This document shows, in pieces, positions 36,128-44,500 of a DNA stretch of 64,000 nt. This DNA comes from a bacterium. Its GTDB lineage: Bacteria > Armatimonadota > Fimbriimonadia > Fimbriimonadales > Fimbriimonadaceae. Made by a program: the position numbers and the translations under genes. The stretch is from assembly GCA_027483535.1 (NCBI GenBank), contig JAIXUN010000002.1, positions 1,922,001 to 1,986,000 of the forward strand. Direction: 5' to 3'. The notes under the pieces were generated by a model. The model saw only the letters and a program-made list of their open reading frames with translations, did no database searches and was not told the origin of the DNA. Position 1 is the first letter of the stretch. Each line of letters opens with the position of its first letter.

Positions 36128-36699
36128 AGGGAGTTCCTGTTGCTCGGGTGACTACACTCAACATTGAGGCGTGTATGAATAACACATTCTCATCGTCCTG
36201 GACGAGAACTACATATCCCTGGCTAACATATAAAGTATTCCATTGAATTCCGACCATCAAAAACCTGCCGAAAAAGTCGCACGTTCCTTGCTTTTCCGTG
36301 AACGGTCGGATTTGAGCCACCTTCAAGAGTCGCTTCGCTGAAACGGTTCAGCACCTCGGTTCGGCATGATTCTTTCGTTGTAATCAAGGCTAAATTTGCC
36401 AACTTCACCTTCGTTTCCATCTCTTACATCATTTTTGACCACATATTTGAGGGCTTTTTGCATCTTTATTTCAGAATCATCAAGATTTCTTATTTGTGGA
36501 TTCGAAGATTTTCGATTATCATGGGAATGTAGCTGAATCTCAACATCATCGCTTTAGTTAGGATTTTGGGACTACCTTTTGAGCGGTTGATAGCTTCGCA
36601 AACGGAGTCTTTTGACAATCAATCAACTTACCAGCGATGTCGATTAACCGCTGCCAAGTCGGCACCATGCCCAAAGATCTCACGGGAAATCCTCCAACC
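36128..36699. other. AT-rich gap with a possible structured RNA
   Basis: There is no convincing gene in 572 bp. A 65-codon minus-strand frame (36223-36420) is of doubtful reality. The region upstream of the PAS gene at 36266-36366 (minus strand) can fold: TGCCGAA pairs with TTCGGCA as a closing helix, with the hairpins GCTGAA-CCGT-TTCAGC and CCGT-TC-ACGG inside. It is described in the findings as a candidate leader RNA. Confidence 0.35.
36266..36366 (-). ncRNA. Candidate structured RNA upstream of the PAS gene
   Basis: On the minus strand, a 7-bp closing helix (TGCCGAA/TTCGGCA) encloses about 87 nt with at least two hairpins, one of them perfect (GCTGAA-CCGT-TTCAGC). It lies about 140 nt before the ATG of the PAS protein. 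It does not match any riboswitch core I know by eye (checked GEMM-I, SAM and cobalamin), so the assignment is only structural. Confidence 0.3.
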
Positions 36700-37677
36700 A
36701 TGACCAGCGCCCTTTTACACTGCCTTATTCTCGCGTCATCTACCGGGTTCACGCCGCAAGGGTCGCCCAGCGAACAAAAGAACACGATTCTGATATCAAA
36801 AGAACCTATCTTTGACCCAAGCAAAGAGCTGTTGAAGCAACGCAAGCCAATTCCTCTTGAGTCGGAATCGGAGATCATCAACCAAGCTTTGAAGGGCGAG
36901 TTGGTGGTCTCCTCAAAGAGCGTTGTGGCCATTTATCGACCCACAGTTATCCAGCAGTTCAAAGAGTATGCGAACTTACAGATCCTTCGAGCATTTAAAG
37001 AGGGTTCGGGGCGAGTGATGGGTCGTACCGACCAAGACGAGTGGGCGAAGGTCTTCTACAGGCAAATCCTCACCAACATGACCACACCGTATGCAAAGGC
37101 GGCACAGGTGATGTTAGACAACAATGGCTTCGCTGAATCGCCAGGCGAAGTGACGATCGACGCCGCTTACGGAGTTGAGACCCAAATTTCGGGCAAGCGA
37201 ATTCTCATCTACTGTCACGATTGGCGCGTTAGCGACACCTACCAATACTGGCTTGGTAAAAACTACGCTTGGGGGTCGGTACCGAGTGTGCGAACCGACG
37301 AGGAACACATTTACGCCACAGTTCCAGTATGGTTTGCAAAGCTGGAGCGAAAATCGATCGACGAGGCCCTAGCGAAAATCTTCAAGTCGGACCGGATCCT
37401 CGAAGAGTGTTCGAAAAGGGTTCGAGCCGAGTCAAAGCTCCCTATCGGGAAGCCAATCAAGTTTTCGGAGCTACCCGCCGAATACAAAGAGAACATTCTT
37501 GTACGCGCAGTAGGGCTTCTCAAGGCTCAGGGAGTAAAGGTCGAGAAGCTGAATGAGGCACAAATGCCCCCCGTCACCATCAGCCGACTCGGGGTATCGG
37601 TCACCATGACGCTTGGATTGCAAAACAAAGAATCGTTCTACACGGTAACCATTCCGCTCGGACCTGTGAAGCCGTGA
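36700..37677 (+). CDS. Secreted protein of unknown function
   Basis: 325 residues from the ATG at 36700, chosen because it starts a signal-like peptide (MTSALLHCLILASSTGF); longer starts at 36637 and 36667 are possible. The rest has no recognised motif. It is helical and charged, with SEIINQALKGELVVSSKSVVA, 'GRTDQDEWAKVFYRQILT' and a beta-rich middle (VTIDAAYGVETQISGKRILIYCHDW). Trp/Tyr content is high near residues 160-200. It precedes a terminator shared with clpX. Confidence 0.6.
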   Translation: MTSALLHCLILASSTGFTPQGSPSEQKNTILISKEPIFDPSKELLKQRKPIPLESESEIINQALKGELVVSSKSVVAIYRPTVIQQFKEYANLQILRAFKEGSGRVMGRTDQDEWAKVFYRQILTNMTTPYAKAAQVMLDNNGFAESPGEVTIDAAYGVETQISGKRILIYCHDWRVSDTYQYWLGKNYAWGSVPSVRTDEEHIYATVPVWFAKLERKSIDEALAKIFKSDRILEECSKRVRAESKLPIGKPIKFSELPAEYKENILVRAVGLLKAQGVKVEKLNEAQMPPVTISRLGVSVTMTLGLQNKESFYTVTIPLGPVKP

Positions 37678-37711
37678 GTTACACACTCAATCTATCCGAA
37701 GGAACGTAAAC

Positions 37712-37748
37712 AAAAAAGCCCGGCTCTAAAGAGACCGGGCATTTTTTG
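37712..37748. terminator. Bidirectional terminator between a secreted-protein gene and clpX
   Basis: AAAAAAGCCCGG pairs with CCGGGCATTTTTT around a short A-rich loop. T-tracts on both strands suit the convergent neighbours. Confidence 0.92.
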
Positions 37749-37763
37749 TTGTTATCCGATGCC

Positions 37764-39065
37764 TTAGCCGGCCGGCTTCAGCACATCTTGCTCGGTTAGA
37801 AGCACGGGTGGCCGATTATGGTCGATGATGCCTTCCGGCAAGACCACTCGCTTCACCTCATCGTTAGACGGAACCTCGTACATCACGTCCATCATCACCG
37901 ATTCGATGATGGCTCGGAGCGCTCGCGCACCCGTCTTTCGCTTGAGAGCTTCCCGAGCGATTTCGGTAAGAGCCCCTGCCTCCACCACCAGTTCCACACC
38001 ATCCATCTCAAAGAAGCGCTGATACTGCTTGAGCAAAGCGTTCTTTGGCTGGCTGAGGATCTGAACCAGAGTTTCTTCCACGAGGGGATCGAGGGTGGCA
38101 ATCACCGGAAGTCGACCAATGAACTCCGGAATCAAGCCGAACTTCAGGAGGTCTTCTGGCAAGATGCCGCGAAGGATGTTCACCTCGCGATCCGCCTTTG
38201 CTTCGGGAGCCGCTCGGAAGCCCATCACGTTCTCCTTCATGCGGCGCCGAATCATCTCTTCGACACCTTCGAAAGCTCCTCCGCAAATGAACAGGATGTT
38301 TGAAGTATCGATTTGGAGATACTCCTGTTGCGGGTGCTTCCTTCCGCCTTGCGGAGGAACGTTGGCAACCGTGCCTTCAAGAATCTTCAAGAGCGCTTGC
38401 TGAACACCTTCGCCGCTCACGTCGCGAGTGATCGACGGGTTGTCGCTCTTCCGCGCGATCTTGTCGATTTCATCGACATAGATGATGCCGCGCTCGCAAA
38501 GCTCTTTCGGATTAGAAGGATCCATCTGCTCGGCGGTTTGCCAGAGCTTGAGGATGATGTTCTCAACGTCTTCGCCGACATAGCCCGCCTCGGTAAGAGC
38601 CGTGGCATCGGCAATGGCGAACGGTACGTTCAGTAGCTTGGCAAGGGTCTGCGCCAGGAGGGTTTTTCCGCTACCTGTGGGACCAACCAGCAGGATATTG
38701 CTCTTTTGGAGTTCCACCCCATCGGTGTGCTTTTCGCTGATGCGCTTGTAGTGGTTGTAAACCGCAACCGAAAGCGCTTTCTTGGCCGTTTCCTGCCCCA
38801 CCACGTAGCCATCCAAGAAGGTGACTATTTCGCGTGGCTTCGGCACGGATCTACCCGCATCAGCCTTGGGAACCGGATTCAGCGGCTTGTGCTGGGCCGA
38901 GTCCGACGACTTGCGATGCTCAACCTCATTGCTAAGAATATCGTTGCACAGGTCGATGCATTCAGAACAGACTGCGCCATGGAGACCCACGATGAGCTTC
39001 TTAACTTGCTCTTTCGCTTTGCCGCATAGGCAGCAGTGATCACGTCGTTCGGTTGTTTTAGCCAT
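37764..39065 (-). CDS. clpX: ATP-dependent Clp protease ATP-binding subunit ClpX
   Basis: 433 residues. N-terminal zinc-binding domain ([14 protein letters not shown] ... CSECIDLC), then the AAA+ module with Walker A ([13 protein letters not shown]), pore loop (YVGEDVEN), Walker B ([11 protein letters not shown]) and sensor residues ([19 protein letters not shown]). The ClpP-docking region is expected in the usual loop. It unfolds tagged proteins for ClpP. The gene follows clpP by 22 bp on the same strand, the standard order. Confidence 0.97.
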   Translation of the reverse strand: MAKTTERRDHCCLCGKAKEQVKKLIVGLHGAVCSECIDLCNDILSNEVEHRKSSDSAQHKPLNPVPKADAGRSVPKPREIVTFLDGYVVGQETAKKALSVAVYNHYKRISEKHTDGVELQKSNILLVGPTGSGKTLLAQTLAKLLNVPFAIADATALTEAGYVGEDVENIILKLWQTAEQMDPSNPKELCERGIIYVDEIDKIARKSDNPSITRDVSGEGVQQALLKILEGTVANVPPQGGRKHPQQEYLQIDTSNILFICGGAFEGVEEMIRRRMKENVMGFRAAPEAKADREVNILRGILPEDLLKFGLIPEFIGRLPVIATLDPLVEETLVQILSQPKNALLKQYQRFFEMDGVELVVEAGALTEIAREALKRKTGARALRAIIESVMMDVMYEVPSNDEVKRVVLPEGIIDHNRPPVLLTEQDVLKPAG

Positions 39066-39087
39066 ACCGGTTCCCTTAATCTTCGGC

Positions 39088-39672
39088 TTATTTGCGCGGT
39101 CGCTCTAGGACTTCGTCGATCAATCCGTAGGCAACTGCCTCAGTTCCGGACATGAAGTAGTCTCGATCGCAGTCTTTGCGAACCTCTTCCGAAGGTTTGC
39201 CGCTGTGATAAGACAAGATGTCCATCAACGTATCCATCATACGGTTGATCTCTCGGGCTTGAACGTTTATATCGGCTGCCGTCCCTCGAAATCCTGCTGA
39301 TACCTGGTGGATCATGATCCGCGAGTTCTTAAGGGAGTATCGCTTCTTCGCGGCACCGCCTGCGAGAAGGACCGCACCCATCGAAGCCGCCTGACCGACA
39401 CAGATCGTGGCGACATCGGGCTTGATGTGCTGCATACAGTCGTAGATCGCAAGTCCGGCGCTCACCGAGCCACCCGGCGAGTTGATGTAGAAATCGATAT
39501 CCTTATCCGGATCTTCCTTTTCTAGGAAGAGCAACTGGGCGACGAGAAGGTTTGCAACGTAGTCATCGACCTCGGTTCCAAGGAAGATGATTCGATCCTT
39601 CAGAAGCCTCGACCAGATATCGTAGGTGCGCTCGCCTCGCGCGGTTTGCTCGATTACGTAAGGAATTCCCAT
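39088..39672 (-). CDS. clpP: ATP-dependent Clp protease proteolytic subunit ClpP
   Basis: 194 residues from the ATG at 39672, preceded by GGAG at 6 nt; the extra nine residues of the longer frame (to 39699) are not needed. Catalytic Ser 97 in [14 protein letters not shown], His 122 in RIMIHQ and the usual Asp further on are intact, so the enzyme should be active. Fourteen such subunits form the proteolytic barrel. It is the first gene of a clpP-clpX operon. No trigger factor gene lies upstream. Confidence 0.96.
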   Translation of the reverse strand: MGIPYVIEQTARGERTYDIWSRLLKDRIIFLGTEVDDYVANLLVAQLLFLEKEDPDKDIDFYINSPGGSVSAGLAIYDCMQHIKPDVATICVGQAASMGAVLLAGGAAKKRYSLKNSRIMIHQVSAGFRGTAADINVQAREINRMMDTLMDILSYHSGKPSEEVRKDCDRDYFMSGTEAVAYGLIDEVLERPRK

Positions 39673-39900
39673 TGATTCTCCGTGCCCGCCAACCCGCAAT
39701 CATTGCGAGCCGACATTCTCATTGTGACCGGTAATTGTTCCAGGGTCTATCCGAGAATCGGTTCTTCCACCAATCCAACGGAATTCCGTCCGGTTCAATT
39801 GATCATGTCCCAATGAGTGTTTCCCTTTCGGAAACTCTTTAATTGGAGTCGGCAGGTTAAGATTCCAACGACAGACCAGAACCCAATGTTGCACGGAAAT

Positions 39901-39927
39901 ATTAGGACCGAACCGAAGGGTCCTAAT
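39901..39927. repeat. Inverted repeat upstream of clpP
   Basis: ATTAGGACC-gaaccgaag-GGTCCTAAT: 9-bp arms, 9-bp spacer. No T-tract follows, so an operator or RNA hairpin is more likely than a terminator. Confidence 0.4.
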
Positions 39928-39930
39928 AAA

Positions 39931-39968
39931 CAAAAACCCCCGACCTCTTGGAGATCGGGGGTTTTCTT
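39931..39968. terminator. Terminator of rplA
   Basis: AAAAACCCCCGA pairs with TCGGGGGTTTT around a CCTCTTGGAGA loop. It has T/A tracts on both strands and lies just past the rplA stop. Confidence 0.93.
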
Positions 39969-39984
39969 GATTGGTAGAGCCGGA

Positions 39985-40710
39985 TTAACCGACGAACTTG
40001 GTGGCTTGCAGCATGTCGATCTTAACGCCAGGGCCCATGGAGGCGCTGACCGTGATCGACTGAAGGTATCGTCCCTTCGCGCTGGACGGCTTGGCTCGAA
40101 GAAGCGCACCAACCGCAGCCTTGAAGTTCTCCTGAAGTTGCTCGTCGGTGAAGTTCACCTTACCGATGGCCATGTGAACGACGCCCGCCTTGTCTGCACG
40201 GTACTCCGCACGAGTTGCCGCCTTGATTTCCTTAACTGCGGTCGCGATGTTGTTGGTGACGGTGCCGTTTCGCTTGTTGGGCGTCTTCGGACCGAGGATT
40301 CGGCCGATCTTACCAATTTGCGGTGCCATCTCTTCGGTGGCGAGGAGGATGTCGAACTTAAGGTCCTTGTCGCCGCCTTGGATGCGAGCGATCAGGTCCT
40401 CAGCTCCAACCACGTCGGCGCCTGCCTTTTCGGCTTCGTTCGCGAGATCACCCTTTGCAAGGACGGCTACCTTTCGGTTCTTGCCCGTTCCGTGCGGAAG
40501 AGTGGTGAGGCCTCGAACGTTTTGGTCGCCCTTTCGAGGATCGATACCGAGCTTGACCGCGAGGTCGACGCTCTCAACAAACTTGGCATTCGCCGTAGCC
40601 TTCACTTTCAGAAGGGCCTCTTCAACGGTGAGGGTAGTGTCCTTTTCAACCGTTGCAACGAGTGCTTCGTATCGGGGCGAGTGCTGATTCTTCTTAACGT
40701 TTTTTCGCAA
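39985..40710 (-). CDS. rplA: Ribosomal protein L1
   Basis: 241 residues, the family's usual length (230-240). Signature: [18 protein letters not shown]; the C-terminal [13 protein letters not shown] is also typical. It binds 23S rRNA at the L1 stalk and often represses its own mRNA. The TTG start is supported by AGGAGA at 6 nt. The gene stands alone: no rplK upstream and no rplJ or rpoB downstream, with rplJ-rplL lying about 9 kb away. A stem-loop just upstream may be an L1 operator. Confidence 0.97.
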   Translation of the reverse strand: MRKNVKKNQHSPRYEALVATVEKDTTLTVEEALLKVKATANAKFVESVDLAVKLGIDPRKGDQNVRGLTTLPHGTGKNRKVAVLAKGDLANEAEKAGADVVGAEDLIARIQGGDKDLKFDILLATEEMAPQIGKIGRILGPKTPNKRNGTVTNNIATAVKEIKAATRAEYRADKAGVVHMAIGKVNFTDEQLQENFKAAVGALLRAKPSSAKGRYLQSITVSASMGPGVKIDMLQATKFVG

Positions 40711-40773
40711 TGGAATTCTCCTGGTGCCATCGCCTTGGCAAATGCCTAGGCTCCCAGCAATCCAATAGGATAC
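40711..40773 (-). promoter_or_regulatory. Possible L1 operator / leader of rplA
   Basis: The minus-strand leader contains CTGGGAGCC...GGC and GGCGATGGCACCAG, which can form a nested stem ending in the SD of rplA. L1 proteins often repress by binding such a 5' structure. No conserved L1 motif could be confirmed by eye. Confidence 0.25.
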
Positions 40774-41610
40774 CTAAAGAGGCTTGATGGCTGCGTAGTG
40801 GATGCGATCCGACCGCTTCCGAGGCGGCGTCAGCCCATAGCTGTGGAAGGGTTGAATCTGGTGGAAACCTGCCTCTTCCAGCATCGGAATCACCTCATCT
40901 AAATCGTAAGCGCGCTGGATGTGGGTTTCAGAGAAGCTCTCTTCATCACGCCAGAACTTCATGTTGACCGTGATGAGACGCGTATCCTCGTCCCAACTTC
41001 CCTGCCAGTCGTATTTCAACCGCGTCTGCTGCCGAAGGTCGGACTGATCGAACATGTTGGTTCGAAAGGCAAAGGCGGTGTTGAGATCGAAGATGAACGA
41101 TCCACCCGGCTCCAGGTGCGCAAAAACCCGGTGGAAGACGTCTTGGAGATGGTCGGGACTGGTGATGTTGTTGAGACTATCGAAGAAGCAAAGGACGCCG
41201 TCGAACTTCTGACCAAGATCAAAGGTCACGGCGTTGGCGACGTGATATTCAACGGGCAACTTCTTCTTGGCGGCTTTGCGACGCGCGATCTCGATCATCG
41301 GCTCGCTCAGATCGAAGCCCGTCATCTGATACCCCTCTCGGTGGAGCATCTCCGTCATGGTCCCGGTGCCACACGCTACGTCTAAAACTCGTCTGGGGCG
41401 ACTCTCGATGGTCGAGAGGAGGAGTTGGTAGTAAGAGACCCACATCCGATACGGCACCTGCCGCATCAGCTCATCGTAAAAAGGAGCGACGTTTTGAAAG
41501 CTCGATTTTGCAGCCGGGTTGGTCTGCTCGCCATCGTCGGGCACACCCACTCGAAGCCCCTCGATCGGGACTAGATCTTCCGAATCCCCGCCTCGATCGA
41601 ACAGTTTCAC
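40774..41610 (-). CDS. SAM-dependent methyltransferase (class I)
   Basis: 278 residues, GTG start. SAM motif I is VLDVACGTGTMTEML, followed by MTGFDLSEPMIEIAR (motif II), FDGVLCFFDSLNNI (motif III) and LEPGGSFIFDLNT. The core belongs to the type-11/25 methyltransferases. The substrate is unknown. It lies 12 bp after ccmD on the same strand, so it belongs to the ccm transcription unit, but no link to cytochrome c is established. Confidence 0.88.
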   Translation of the reverse strand: MKLFDRGGDSEDLVPIEGLRVGVPDDGEQTNPAAKSSFQNVAPFYDELMRQVPYRMWVSYYQLLLSTIESRPRRVLDVACGTGTMTEMLHREGYQMTGFDLSEPMIEIARRKAAKKKLPVEYHVANAVTFDLGQKFDGVLCFFDSLNNITSPDHLQDVFHRVFAHLEPGGSFIFDLNTAFAFRTNMFDQSDLRQQTRLKYDWQGSWDEDTRLITVNMKFWRDEESFSETHIQRAYDLDEVIPMLEEAGFHQIQPFHSYGLTPPRKRSDRIHYAAIKPL

Positions 41611-41622
41611 GATCTCAGAAGC

Positions 41623-41745
41623 TTAGGGCTGTTTCGTTTTTTCTTCCAGTACCTGGAGTCGCTTAGAGACCTTCGCGAGATACAGGTACAGGCCTAACCA
41701 CAGTAGGACGGGTGGGATCGCTGCCAGAAATTTCCAGTCTTCCAT
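41623..41745 (-). CDS. ccmD: Small CcmD-like heme exporter protein
   Basis: A 40-residue protein: MEDWKF, a single membrane helix LAAIPPVLLWLGLYLYLA, then the basic tail KVSKRLQVLEEKTKQ. Size, topology (N-out, C-in with a charged helical tail) and position after ccmC are those of CcmD, which stabilises the CcmABC heme-handling complex. Its first 83 bp overlap the last codons of ccmC in another frame. An ATG with GGAA 7 nt upstream is available. It is easy to miss in annotation. Confidence 0.75.
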   Translation of the reverse strand: MEDWKFLAAIPPVLLWLGLYLYLAKVSKRLQVLEEKTKQP

Positions 41746-42418
41746 TGTTAAGTTCCAGTTGATATTCAAGGAGTCCCGCTTTGACGCGGAGACGATAAAT
41801 CGCGAGCACGAGAAGGGTGACCAGCACCAAGACCGAGATGATCACCTGAGCATAGGCGCCTTTGATCTGCCCCTGCATGATGCTGGTGGTCGGGTGGAAA
41901 GATTGCTTCGCCACGTGCTCGAGGCGTGGGAAGACGAAGGTGAGAAACTGAGCGGGCAGGTAGGCCGCAATCGCATACCCGGCGGCGTACTTGGCGCGAA
42001 CATCGGGATCAGCGATGGAGGATCGCAACACCAGATAGGCGGCGTAGATCAGAAAAACCAAAAGGTAGCTAGTTTGTCTTGGGTCTTGTTGCCACCATGC
42101 TCCCCACTGAACCTTCGAGAAGAGGATGCCCGATGCGAGAGTGAGGATCACCAGGATCATCGAAAGGTCCATGGCCGCACTCGCTCGAATGTCCCAGGTG
42201 CGATCTTTGGTGGTCAATGCTTTGAACGAGAACCACAAGGCTACGGTCATGAGAGAGAAAGCCAAGATTGGGCACGGGAAGTGCCAGAAGAAGATTCTCG
42301 CAAAGGCGGGTTGCTGGAACCCGACCGCGTCCGGGACCATGAAGCTCCAAACCGTCACCGCCGCAAATACCAGGGCAAAGGCGGGGTTTGTGACTACTTT
42401 GATCGACCAATCCTTCAC
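41663..42418 (-). CDS. ccmC: Heme exporter/cytochrome c assembly protein CcmC
   Basis: 251 residues from the GTG at 42418, which has GGAG upstream and begins 1 bp after the ccmB stop; the longer frame starts at a TTG. Six membrane helices are seen. The tryptophan-rich heme-handling WWQQDPRQTSYLLVFLIYAAYL stretch (WGAWWQQDPR) marks the CcmC/CcsA family. His residues near FWHFPCPI and in the loop at LEHVAKQSFHPT are candidates for axial heme ligands. It loads heme onto CcmE. The C-terminal 27 codons overlap ccmD. Confidence 0.9.
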   Translation of the reverse strand: MKDWSIKVVTNPAFALVFAAVTVWSFMVPDAVGFQQPAFARIFFWHFPCPILAFSLMTVALWFSFKALTTKDRTWDIRASAAMDLSMILVILTLASGILFSKVQWGAWWQQDPRQTSYLLVFLIYAAYLVLRSSIADPDVRAKYAAGYAIAAYLPAQFLTFVFPRLEHVAKQSFHPTTSIMQGQIKGAYAQVIISVLVLVTLLVLAIYRLRVKAGLLEYQLELNNGRLEISGSDPTRPTVVRPVPVSREGL

Positions 42419-42419
42419 T

Positions 42420-43091
42420 TCATCTTCTCCATAGCTGCTTGTAGACAAACGGTCCTACGGCTCCGGTGAGCACCGAGTAGGCGAACAAGCCACCTACCGC
42501 CGTCCAGCCCGTTTTAGAAGGCTCTCCTAAAGAGTATGAAACCGCTGCCACGCCCAAGGTTGCCAAAAACACGAGTAACGGCACCGAGATCGCAGCCGCG
42601 ACCGTAGCTCGATTGCTACTTAATGCCGCCAACGCTCCGGAAAGAGTCGAGGTTCCTGCGATTGCGGTCGATCCGAAAATAGCACTCAATAAGAAGGCCT
42701 CGGGGATCGCGATCTTGATCCCAGTGTTGAGGGCGAACAACCCAAAGATCAACCCAGTCAAGACCAGCATCAGCACCATGTTAAAGAGCGCCTTGCCCCA
42801 GTAAGCCGCTTCCGGTCTGGTGATCATCCGCAACAGCGACCCGGTTCCCAGTTCCTCCTCCGCAAGGAATGTTCTCGGAAGCGTGACGCCCCCCGCGAGC
42901 ACGCAGAGAGTCCAAAGGAGGCCAGATGCGAGGATAGCTCCCGGCTTCAGTGCGAACAGGGCCGCAGTCAAGATGAGCACGCTCACCAAAGCATAAAGGG
43001 CAGTGGAAGCGAGGCCACTGATAGTGCGGACTTCGCTCATCCACTCTTTCCGAAAGACGGCAACGATTTCTCGAGACCAGGACGGACTCAT
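42420..43091 (-). CDS. ccmB: Heme exporter permease CcmB
   Basis: 223 residues with six membrane helices. Family motif: GGVTLPRTFLAEEELGTGSLLRM near residues 66-88, and the charged N terminus (VFRKEWMSEVRTISG). With CcmA it forms an ABC transporter that releases CcmC-bound heme for cytochrome c maturation. It overlaps ccmA by 4 bp (ATGA) and abuts ccmC. Confidence 0.88.
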   Translation of the reverse strand: MSPSWSREIVAVFRKEWMSEVRTISGLASTALYALVSVLILTAALFALKPGAILASGLLWTLCVLAGGVTLPRTFLAEEELGTGSLLRMITRPEAAYWGKALFNMVLMLVLTGLIFGLFALNTGIKIAIPEAFLLSAIFGSTAIAGTSTLSGALAALSSNRATVAAAISVPLLVFLATLGVAAVSYSLGEPSKTGWTAVGGLFAYSVLTGAVGPFVYKQLWRR

Positions 43092-43747
43092 AGGTGCCCC
43101 CTTTCGATGGAATCTCGGTCTGGCGAGAGTTCCAAAAGGTGGGTTGCGAAGGATAGTTCTTGGGGGTCGTTGGTCGCCAGAACAACCGCGCCAGGCGCCG
43201 TCTGAGTCTTTCCGGGAAAGAGTCCCGATTGGAAATCTCGGATCACCTTGGCAACCAGCGCTCTTCCCTTTTCGTCCATTGCGGCAGATGGCTCGTCAAG
43301 AAAAAGGAGGTCCGGGCGATGCTGGAGCGCGAGCGCAAAACGCACTCTTTGCCGTTGACCCGAGCTGAGTCCAGAAGCTTGTAAGTCGCGATCTTCGAGC
43401 CCAACGTAGTCGAGCCAGTAATCGGCGTCTGCCTCGCACCCACGGGTTTGGCCAGCAAAGACAAGGTGCTCGCGGGCGGAGAGTTTGTCGTACAGTTGCA
43501 GATCCAGCGCAGAGTAGCCGATCGGGAACGGTAGATCTGAATCTATCACGACGCTCCCTGTGGAAGGATCGAGGAGACCAGCAAGACATTTCAGGAAGGT
43601 TGACTTGCCAGAACCGTTCCAACCCGCGACAACCAGGCACTCGCCTCTATGGAGTTCCAACTCGACGGCTCGGAAAAGAACCTTGCTCCCGAACCACTTA
43701 CCGAGATTGGAGCAACGAAGCAATCGCTCAGGACTCGCGCCAGCCAT
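43088..43747 (-). CDS. ccmA: Heme exporter ATPase CcmA
   Basis: 219 residues from the ATG at 43747, the usual CcmA length (about 210); the frame extends far upstream without homology. Walker A is VAGWNGSGKSTFLKC, the signature is LSSGQRQRVRFALAL, Walker B is LLFLDEPSAAMDEKG and the switch His is replaced by Asn in ATNDPQ. It is the first gene of ccmABCD. The periplasmic ccmE and ccmF/G/H are not in the window. Confidence 0.85.
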   Translation of the reverse strand: MAGASPERLLRCSNLGKWFGSKVLFRAVELELHRGECLVVAGWNGSGKSTFLKCLAGLLDPSTGSVVIDSDLPFPIGYSALDLQLYDKLSAREHLVFAGQTRGCEADADYWLDYVGLEDRDLQASGLSSGQRQRVRFALALQHRPDLLFLDEPSAAMDEKGRALVAKVIRDFQSGLFPGKTQTAPGAVVLATNDPQELSFATHLLELSPDRDSIERGHL

Positions 43748-43807
43748 CGCCCCCGCGTGTACCGAACTCGCTTGTTGCGGCCCAAACATTTTATGCATTA
43801 TGGAGTC

Positions 43808-44347
43808 ATGTCGCCGCTGATTCCCGCACCTGCCATCGGAATGAACTGGACTTCGGGTCGACTCGACTTGCCAACGCACTCCGGCAGGAAGTTCGTGAGA
43901 GACCTGATCGGGTACTGGCAAGATGACCAAGCGGCGCAAGAAATGGGCGACACCTTGGTTTACGAAACCGAAATGTGGGTGCCAGATCCCGCGACCATCA
44001 TCGACGAAACGCCCGGCATTGTCCTTTGGGGATCGACCATTCTGCACCCCGGAACTGTTGGCGAAGAGTTCTTCATGACGCGGGGTCATCGACACCTGAA
44101 AACCACTCACGGAGAAATGATCTTTTGCGTTCAGGGGTCGGGACTCTTAGTGTTGATGGACGACGCGGGAGTCACGACACGCCACTCACTTCAGCCCGGA
44201 ACAACGCTATGGATCGATGGTCGGCTGGCACACCGAACCGTCAACACGGGCGACGTTCCGCTGATCTTCTGGTGCGCCTGGCCCAACGACTGCGGTCACG
44301 ACTACGAATCGACAAAGAGCCAGCCATTCGAGCCCGTCTTTCGATAG
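43808..44347 (+). CDS. Cupin-type phosphoglucose isomerase
   Basis: 179 residues from the ATG at 43808, a few bases from GGAG; an ATG at 43793 is an alternative. This is a cupin barrel with the metal-binding motif GHRHLKTTHGE (two His, one Glu) and a later His in GRLAHRTVNTGD. The 'EEFFMTRGHRH' and 'GTTLWIDGRLAHRTVN' stretches match the cupin phosphoglucose isomerase family (pgiA), known from archaea and some bacteria. It interconverts glucose 6-phosphate and fructose 6-phosphate. Divergent from ccmA. Confidence 0.8.
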   Translation: MSPLIPAPAIGMNWTSGRLDLPTHSGRKFVRDLIGYWQDDQAAQEMGDTLVYETEMWVPDPATIIDETPGIVLWGSTILHPGTVGEEFFMTRGHRHLKTTHGEMIFCVQGSGLLVLMDDAGVTTRHSLQPGTTLWIDGRLAHRTVNTGDVPLIFWCAWPNDCGHDYESTKSQPFEPVFR

Positions 44348-44500
44348 TAGGCTTCGTTCCACTTCCTATATCTCCGAGCAGGACCTTGCCGACTGACGCG
44401 CCCATTTCATGCCAACAGGAATCCGATGTGAGGGTGTAGCTTTTCCTCTTATTCGCAACCAAGTAGCTTGTTCACAACAGTTCGATCAAACAGAACTTTG

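Larger units (their letters stand above)
39673..39984. other. Intergenic region with rplA terminator and an inverted repeat
   Basis: 312 bp without a gene. It holds the rplA terminator (39931-39968), a 9-bp inverted repeat ATTAGGACC/GGTCCTAAT (39901-39927) and the clpP leader. The clpP promoter must lie here, but no -35/-10 pair stands out. Confidence 0.6.

Noticed and set aside
36266-36366. Possible GEMM-I, SAM or cobalamin riboswitch
   Set aside because: None of their core sequences can be found in the region; only an unclassified fold is proposed.
36223-36420. 65-codon minus-strand frame in the gap upstream of the PAS gene
   Set aside because: No SD, no homology and it overlaps the candidate structured RNA; cannot be supported as a gene.
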